Shown piece after piece: positions 60,019 through 64,000 of a stretch of 64,000 nt of DNA. Numbering within the stretch: the stretch's first letter is position 1; every line of letters begins with the position of its first letter. The stretch covers positions 155,110 to 219,109 of the forward strand of contig NZ_KN882169.1 in NCBI RefSeq assembly GCF_000934745.1, written 5' to 3'. The DNA is from Desulfonatronum thioautotrophicum (GTDB lineage: Bacteria; Desulfobacterota; Desulfovibrionia; Desulfovibrionales; Desulfonatronaceae). A program made the position numbers and the translations under genes. The notes under the pieces were generated by a model. It ran no database searches. It worked only from the letters and a program-made list of their open reading frames with translations, and was not told where the DNA came from.

Positions 60019-61545
60019 ATGGCTGATCGACTGTACACATCCAGCGAAGCGGATGAAATCCTCAGCGCCCTGCGCTACGAAACCAGGCTGGAAAAAGCGG
60101 TCCTTGCCCGGATGGCCTTCTCCCTTTCCTTGGTCCGGGTCGGAACCAAGGTGCCTCGCAGTCCGAATTTCAGCGGTGCGCAGATAAACCGGCCAACGTT
60201 CTTTGGGGAACATGAACTCTTTCTGCGTACGGTCCTGGGCATGGCCTACAAGAAACCGGACATCAGCGAGGAGGAACTGTTTTCCAACAGGTCGCTGACC
60301 AAGAACCATATTGACCATGGAATGGGTCTGCTGGGCGAACTGTTTCAGGAGTGCGGACGATCTGGAGACGCCCTGCTTGCCCGTGTCGTACAGGAAGTGG
60401 AGTTTGCGGGCCGGCGCGAACAGCATGGCCAGGGTTTGGATATCTTCATCGGTCGGACGGTGCTGCAGCGGACTGAATTGGTCATGGAGCTGAACAACAC
60501 TGCCCGACATGCCAACTCCCATCTGGCCATCATGGGCAAGCCGGGCACGGGCAAGACCCAGTTTCTGCTCAAAATCCTCGCGGACATCCGTATCCAGTCC
60601 CACTTCCAGACCAACTTCATCTATTTCGACTACAAGGGCGACGTGGTGGACAACCAGCGGTTTCTGGAAGTCGCCAAGGTCCAGCCCTTCGGCCTGCTCC
60701 AGGGCGGCCAAAGCCTGCCCGTGAACCCGTTCATCCTCCCGGCCTACGACGAGCAGACCGTGAACGTCTCGGCCCGGGAAAAGGCGGAAAGTTTCGCGTC
60801 CATCAACGCCAAGCTCGGCGTGGTCCAGAAGGGCGCCCTGACCGAGGCCATCCGGGCCGCCTACGCCCAGCGTGCCGGAAGCCCCGCCCCGTATCCGGAT
60901 TTCCACGACGTTTATCAGATTGTCTCCAGGATGTACGAGGAGGACAACAAAAAGGACGACAGCCTGATCGAGGTGCTGCGCGACCTGGCGGAGTTTGACC
61001 TTTTCTGGCGGCATGGCAGCGATGTCCAGCCCATCGACCGCCTGTCCAACCGAACCATCCTCATTGACGTCCATGCCATGCCGGTTCTCAAGGAGCTTGT
61101 GGCCTATCTGGTCATCGAACGCCTGTACAAGGAAATGGCGCTCCTGCCGGACAGCCCGGTCAAGGACGGCCGCCGGACCATCCGGACCATTCTGGTCATC
61201 GACGAGGCGCACAACTACCTGAACCAGAAAAACATGTTCCTGCAACGCATCATCCGGGAAGGACGCTCCAAGGGTATCGTGGTCTTTTTCGCAAGCCAAT
61301 CCCCCAACGATTATCAGCAAAAATTTTTCAATTTTCAAGAGTTACTTGAGTTTGCCTATATTTTCCAGTGTGAGGGTGTATCGGCTGTTTCAGTCCAAGA
61401 GATACTGGGTTGTAACAGTAAATCAGCAAAGGAACTACAGACGGAAATCGCTCGCTTGGAACCATGGCAGGTAATTTCTCGGAGTACTGAGAAGACGGAA
61501 GAGTTCGTTAAATTTACAGCGGAAGCATTTTATAAATGTTATTAG
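60019..61545 (+). CDS. DndE-like domain fused to a HerA/FtsK-type ATPase
   Basis: 508 residues, 4 bases after dndD. Residues 1-112 (RLEKAVLARMAFSLSLVRVG, NRPTFFGEHELFLRTVLGMA) resemble DndE, which binds nicked DNA. Residues 140-500 are a motor ATPase: Walker A GKPGTGKTQF (173-182), Walker B TILVIDEAHNY (about 391), arginine region REGRSKGIVVFFASQSP. The fusion suggests a pump that acts on the DNA recognised by the N-terminal part. From about base 61310 the composition drops sharply in GC within the gene, a likely recombination joint. Confidence 0.8.
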   Translation: MADRLYTSSEADEILSALRYETRLEKAVLARMAFSLSLVRVGTKVPRSPNFSGAQINRPTFFGEHELFLRTVLGMAYKKPDISEEELFSNRSLTKNHIDHGMGLLGELFQECGRSGDALLARVVQEVEFAGRREQHGQGLDIFIGRTVLQRTELVMELNNTARHANSHLAIMGKPGTGKTQFLLKILADIRIQSHFQTNFIYFDYKGDVVDNQRFLEVAKVQPFGLLQGGQSLPVNPFILPAYDEQTVNVSAREKAESFASINAKLGVVQKGALTEAIRAAYAQRAGSPAPYPDFHDVYQIVSRMYEEDNKKDDSLIEVLRDLAEFDLFWRHGSDVQPIDRLSNRTILIDVHAMPVLKELVAYLVIERLYKEMALLPDSPVKDGRRTIRTILVIDEAHNYLNQKNMFLQRIIREGRSKGIVVFFASQSPNDYQQKFFNFQELLEFAYIFQCEGVSAVSVQEILGCNSKSAKELQTEIARLEPWQVISRSTEKTEEFVKFTAEAFYKCY

Positions 61546-61552
61546 TTATTTT

Positions 61553-61942
61553 ATGAATATGGGGTTTTCTGTGGACCATGCTGAACTCAAACAAACAATT
61601 GACAATATTTTGTCAGACATGAAAATAGTCGTTGACTATTTAAAAAATAGTATCTCAAATCAAGATAATGCGATTTTGTTTCAAAAAATTAAAAATATTG
61701 AAAGAACAATAGAGAAAATGAAATCTCAATCTATGACAATTCCCGAGGAGTTGACGAGAATGAAGTTGTCTCTCTATTTTGAATATGAAAGACAAAAAGA
61801 ATTAATGCAAATAAGAAATTATTTGAATGACAGTGTTAAGGCAATACTTTTTCCTCACATACGTTTTCCAAAAGTGAAAAGAAAATCAAAAGTGCCAAAT
61901 CAATACAAGAAAAAACAGCAGCAGCTACCACTCTGCTTCTAG
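61553..61942 (+). CDS. Short coiled-coil protein related to the adaptor N-termini
   Basis: 129 residues, AT-rich, 7 bases after the DndE-HerA gene. The segment KIKNIERTIEKMKSQSMTIP-EELTRMKLSL aligns with the coil of the two adaptors (LREIARTIEKLDKQGVSVPE-AFRAEKTRL). It lacks their winged helix and ends in a basic tail (KVKRKSKVPNQYKKKQQQ). It could be the subunit that carries the coil to the ATPase. No family name can be given. Confidence 0.6.
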   Translation: MNMGFSVDHAELKQTIDNILSDMKIVVDYLKNSISNQDNAILFQKIKNIERTIEKMKSQSMTIPEELTRMKLSLYFEYERQKELMQIRNYLNDSVKAILFPHIRFPKVKRKSKVPNQYKKKQQQLPLCF

Positions 61943-61948
61943 AAAAGA

Positions 61949-62515
61949 ATGTTCAACCAGCCCCAACCCGTATCCCCATCTACCGCCCAGGACTATCTCG
62001 CCTGGGAAGTGGAGCAGGAGGGCAAGCATGAGTATTATTACGGTGAAATCTTCGCCATGGGAGGCGCTTCCCGGCGGCATGTGACCGTGGCCTTGAATGT
62101 GGCCGCGGATCTGAACGAACAACTCGCGGGCTCCCCGTGCCGCGCTTATATGGCGGACATGATGGTGGAGGCGGTGGCGGACGAGGTGTATTACTATCCG
62201 GACGTGTTCGTGACCTGCGATCCGACTGATCATCGGGCGGATCGGTTCATGCGGTCGCCGGTTCTGGTGGTCGAGGTGCTGTCGCCTTCCACCGAAGCCT
62301 ATGACCGGGGGGAGAAGTTTGCCAAGTATCGTTTGATTTCGTCCTTGCGGGAATACGTGCTGATCGATCCGGAGCGTTTGACCGTGGAGGCGTATCGGCG
62401 GACGGGCGAGGGCGTCTGGACCCTGCGTGACGTGCCGAATGGTGAGCCGTTGTACTTGGACGGCTTGAAGTTGGAGATCGCCTGGCAGCGGATGTTCCGG
62501 AACGTGGCGGAGTGA
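61949..62515 (+). CDS. Uma2-family (DUF820) PD-(D/E)XK endonuclease
   Basis: 188 residues. EGKHEYYYGEIFAMGGASRR-H is the family start. The catalytic set is Asp in YYYPDVFVTCD, Glu in PVLVVEVLSPSTEAYDRGEK with Lys in KFAKYRLI, and YVLIDPERLTVEAYRR follows. Uma2 proteins are abundant in cyanobacteria and some deltaproteobacteria; their biological role is unsettled. It starts 6 bases after the preceding stop, so it may be cotranscribed with the Dnd-like operon, though its GC content matches the chromosome rather than the gene before it. Confidence 0.85.
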   Translation: MFNQPQPVSPSTAQDYLAWEVEQEGKHEYYYGEIFAMGGASRRHVTVALNVAADLNEQLAGSPCRAYMADMMVEAVADEVYYYPDVFVTCDPTDHRADRFMRSPVLVVEVLSPSTEAYDRGEKFAKYRLISSLREYVLIDPERLTVEAYRRTGEGVWTLRDVPNGEPLYLDGLKLEIAWQRMFRNVAE

Positions 62516-62807
62516 GAAAAATAAACCTGGCACTATTCTCACTATGAACGGGGATCTTTCCGCAAAGACAAAGATAACCTGAAGGCATGATTGTTGATGG
62601 GGCAGCAGCTTTCCGAACTGCCCGCGGCCAAATTTCCGCTGCCGCCCAATGTGCTGAACCGCTGAACATTCTCTCCGCGCCGCATTTGTCCGAATGATTC
62701 AGAGCCCAGAGCAAGCCCGGCGAGCATGTCAACGCCATGTGACCCGTTATGCCCTTGACAGGAAGTACGTAATCTTTCATTTTTGTCCTTTCAGAAAAGG
62801 ATGAAAT

Positions 62808-64000
62808 GTGAAGCAGCTTTTCAAGAAAATCATCACGGACTTTCAGGAGTCGAAAATCAAGCCGACTGTTCCACGGGACATGGAAATCCCCCTGGAGTCC
62901 GGAAAGGTCGTTTCCTTGGTCGGGGTCAGGCGCAGCGGCAAGACTTCACTCCTGTACCAGATTATTGAGTCCTTGCAGGAGCAAGTTGATCCAACCAGCA
63001 TCGTGTACGTGAATTTCGAGGACGACCGGCTTTTTCCGCTGGAACTGCCGCATCTGGACGCCCTCGTGGAAGCTTATTACGAGATTTATCCATACAATAG
63101 GGACCACAAGGTCTGGCTTTTCCTGGATGAGATCCAGAATGTCCCGAATTGGGAACTTTTTGTGCGCCGCATTTACGATACCATGAACCTGGAAATCTTC
63201 ATCACGGGTTCATCCTCCAAACTGCTGGGCGCTGACCTTTCCACTGCTTTGCGGGGCCGGACCATCACCTACGAGGTTTTTCCCTTCTCGTTCAAGGAGT
63301 ATCTGCGTGCCCGAGGCATTGAGATCGCCCCGCATTCATCCAGATCATCAAGCTTTGCGGCCAATGCCTTTGAGGACTACATCCTCCACGGGGGCTTTGC
63401 CGAGACCATTGCCGCCACGTCGGACGTCAGGACGCGGACCCTGTCGGACTATGCGGACCTGATCATCTACAAGGACATTGTGGAGCGTCACGGAATCAAG
63501 AACCTCGCTCTGATGAAGCACCTCGTCAAATATTGCTTGACGAACATGGCCACCAGCGCCAGCATGAACAGGCTTTTCAATGATTTTAAATCCCAGGGCT
63601 TCAAGGTCGGCAAGGACACGCTGTTCGAGTATTTTTCCTACCTGAGTGACGCGTATGCCGTGTTCAGCGTGCCGGTATTCAGGAATTCCGTGCGGGAAGA
63701 GCAGCGCAACCCGAAAAAAATCTATGCCGTGGATAACGGGTTCAAGTCCATCTTCGATGCCTCTCTGTCCCCGGATTACGGGAGGCTCTACGAGAATGCG
63801 ACGTTTCTGCACCTGCGTCGCCATACCAGGGAGGTGTACTACTTTCTTCAGCAGCAGGAAGTGGATTTTTATTGCCGGATCCAGGGCCGTCGGGTCATTG
63901 CCAATGTCTGCCTCGACCTGCACGCCCCGGACACGCGCAAAAGAGAACTGAACGGCCTTGCCGAAGCCCTGGCATACTTCGACTCCGACCAGGGATGGCT
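62808..64000 (+). CDS. AAA_14/DUF4143-type ATPase (runs off the window)
   Basis: Open from a GTG at 62808 (AAGGA 6 bases upstream, in-frame TGA just before) to the last base, 397 codons, so the C-terminus is missing. Walker A is LVGVRRSGKTSLLYQII (about residues 43-59), Walker B VWLFLDEIQNVPNWELF, sensor EIFITGSSSKLLG, then VFPFSFKEYLRARG and ILHGGFAETIAA, all typical of the family. The DUF4143 half follows, with YENATFLHLRR and a nuclease-like QQQEVDFYCRI. It is a distant relative of the gene at 6363. Confidence 0.85.
   Translation, partial: MKQLFKKIITDFQESKIKPTVPRDMEIPLESGKVVSLVGVRRSGKTSLLYQIIESLQEQVDPTSIVYVNFEDDRLFPLELPHLDALVEAYYEIYPYNRDHKVWLFLDEIQNVPNWELFVRRIYDTMNLEIFITGSSSKLLGADLSTALRGRTITYEVFPFSFKEYLRARGIEIAPHSSRSSSFAANAFEDYILHGGFAETIAATSDVRTRTLSDYADLIIYKDIVERHGIKNLALMKHLVKYCLTNMATSASMNRLFNDFKSQGFKVGKDTLFEYFSYLSDAYAVFSVPVFRNSVREEQRNPKKIYAVDNGFKSIFDASLSPDYGRLYENATFLHLRRHTREVYYFLQQQEVDFYCRIQGRRVIANVCLDLHAPDTRKRELNGLAEALAYFDSDQGW

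Noticed and set aside
1-64000. tRNA, rRNA or riboswitch genes
   Set aside because: I looked for cloverleaf-like blocks and common riboswitch signatures in the intergenic regions and saw none that I can support by eye.

Overview
The window reads as about 64 kb of chromosome from a GC-rich, anaerobic, flagellated Gram-negative bacterium. A sulfate-reducing deltaproteobacterium of the Desulfovibrionales (Desulfonatronum-like) fits best. The pointers are a Desulfovibrio-type bacterioferritin, a CoA-disulfide-reductase/rhodanese fusion, a MSHA-like secretion/pilus cluster of ExeA/GspE/GspF/secretin proteins, a dksA-type regulator and the phoH/7TM-HD/ybeY block. This assignment is inferred from gene content; no 16S or tRNA gene is visible.

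Layout. (1) 1-15 kb is an accessory island. It opens with the end of a surface repeat protein and a decapitated ExeA-like gene. It then carries five complete two-gene modules of toxin-antitoxin type (three AbiE-like, one HigBA-like, one MNT-HEPN), an AAA/DUF4143 ATPase, a flagellin gene with a sigma-54 promoter, a dead REP-associated transposase and many intergenic palindromic repeats. (2) 15.1-24.9 kb is one strand-consistent MSHA/type-II-like assembly cluster (ExeA-like ATPase, GspE, GspF, PilO/PilN/PilP-like proteins, secretin, TPR protein) without pilin genes. (3) 25.0-31.3 kb, minus strand, holds bacterioferritin and a four-gene signalling operon: response-regulator/PP2C phosphatase, RsbW-STAS, Hpt-STAS and CheA. 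(4) 31.4-44.1 kb, minus strand, is housekeeping: murJ, mtaD-like deaminase, moxR, nadE, ybeY, 7TM-HD, phoH, moaA, NFACT and dksA. (5) 44.1-48 kb has a Tim44-like membrane protein and the CoA-disulfide reductase.

(6) 48-64 kb is a mosaic defence region: fragments of PIN and DUF1016 genes, a ParE-like toxin-antitoxin pair, and a single large protein joining an McrA-type head, a nuclease-like core and a nitrilase-like domain. An AT-rich block follows with a NucS-like nuclease, an HhH-like protein, a small conserved protein and an EVE-domain protein, and it contains a 230-bp MITE. After it comes a tightly overlapping operon: small modification-associated protein, winged-helix adaptor, DUF6884 protein, second adaptor, DndD, DndE-HerA fusion and a third adaptor-like protein. 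A Uma2 nuclease and a truncated AAA ATPase close the window.

The best candidates for an undescribed system are the DndD/DndE-HerA operon, which shows no sulfur-transfer enzymes in this window, and the stand-alone McrA-head/nuclease/nitrilase-like protein.
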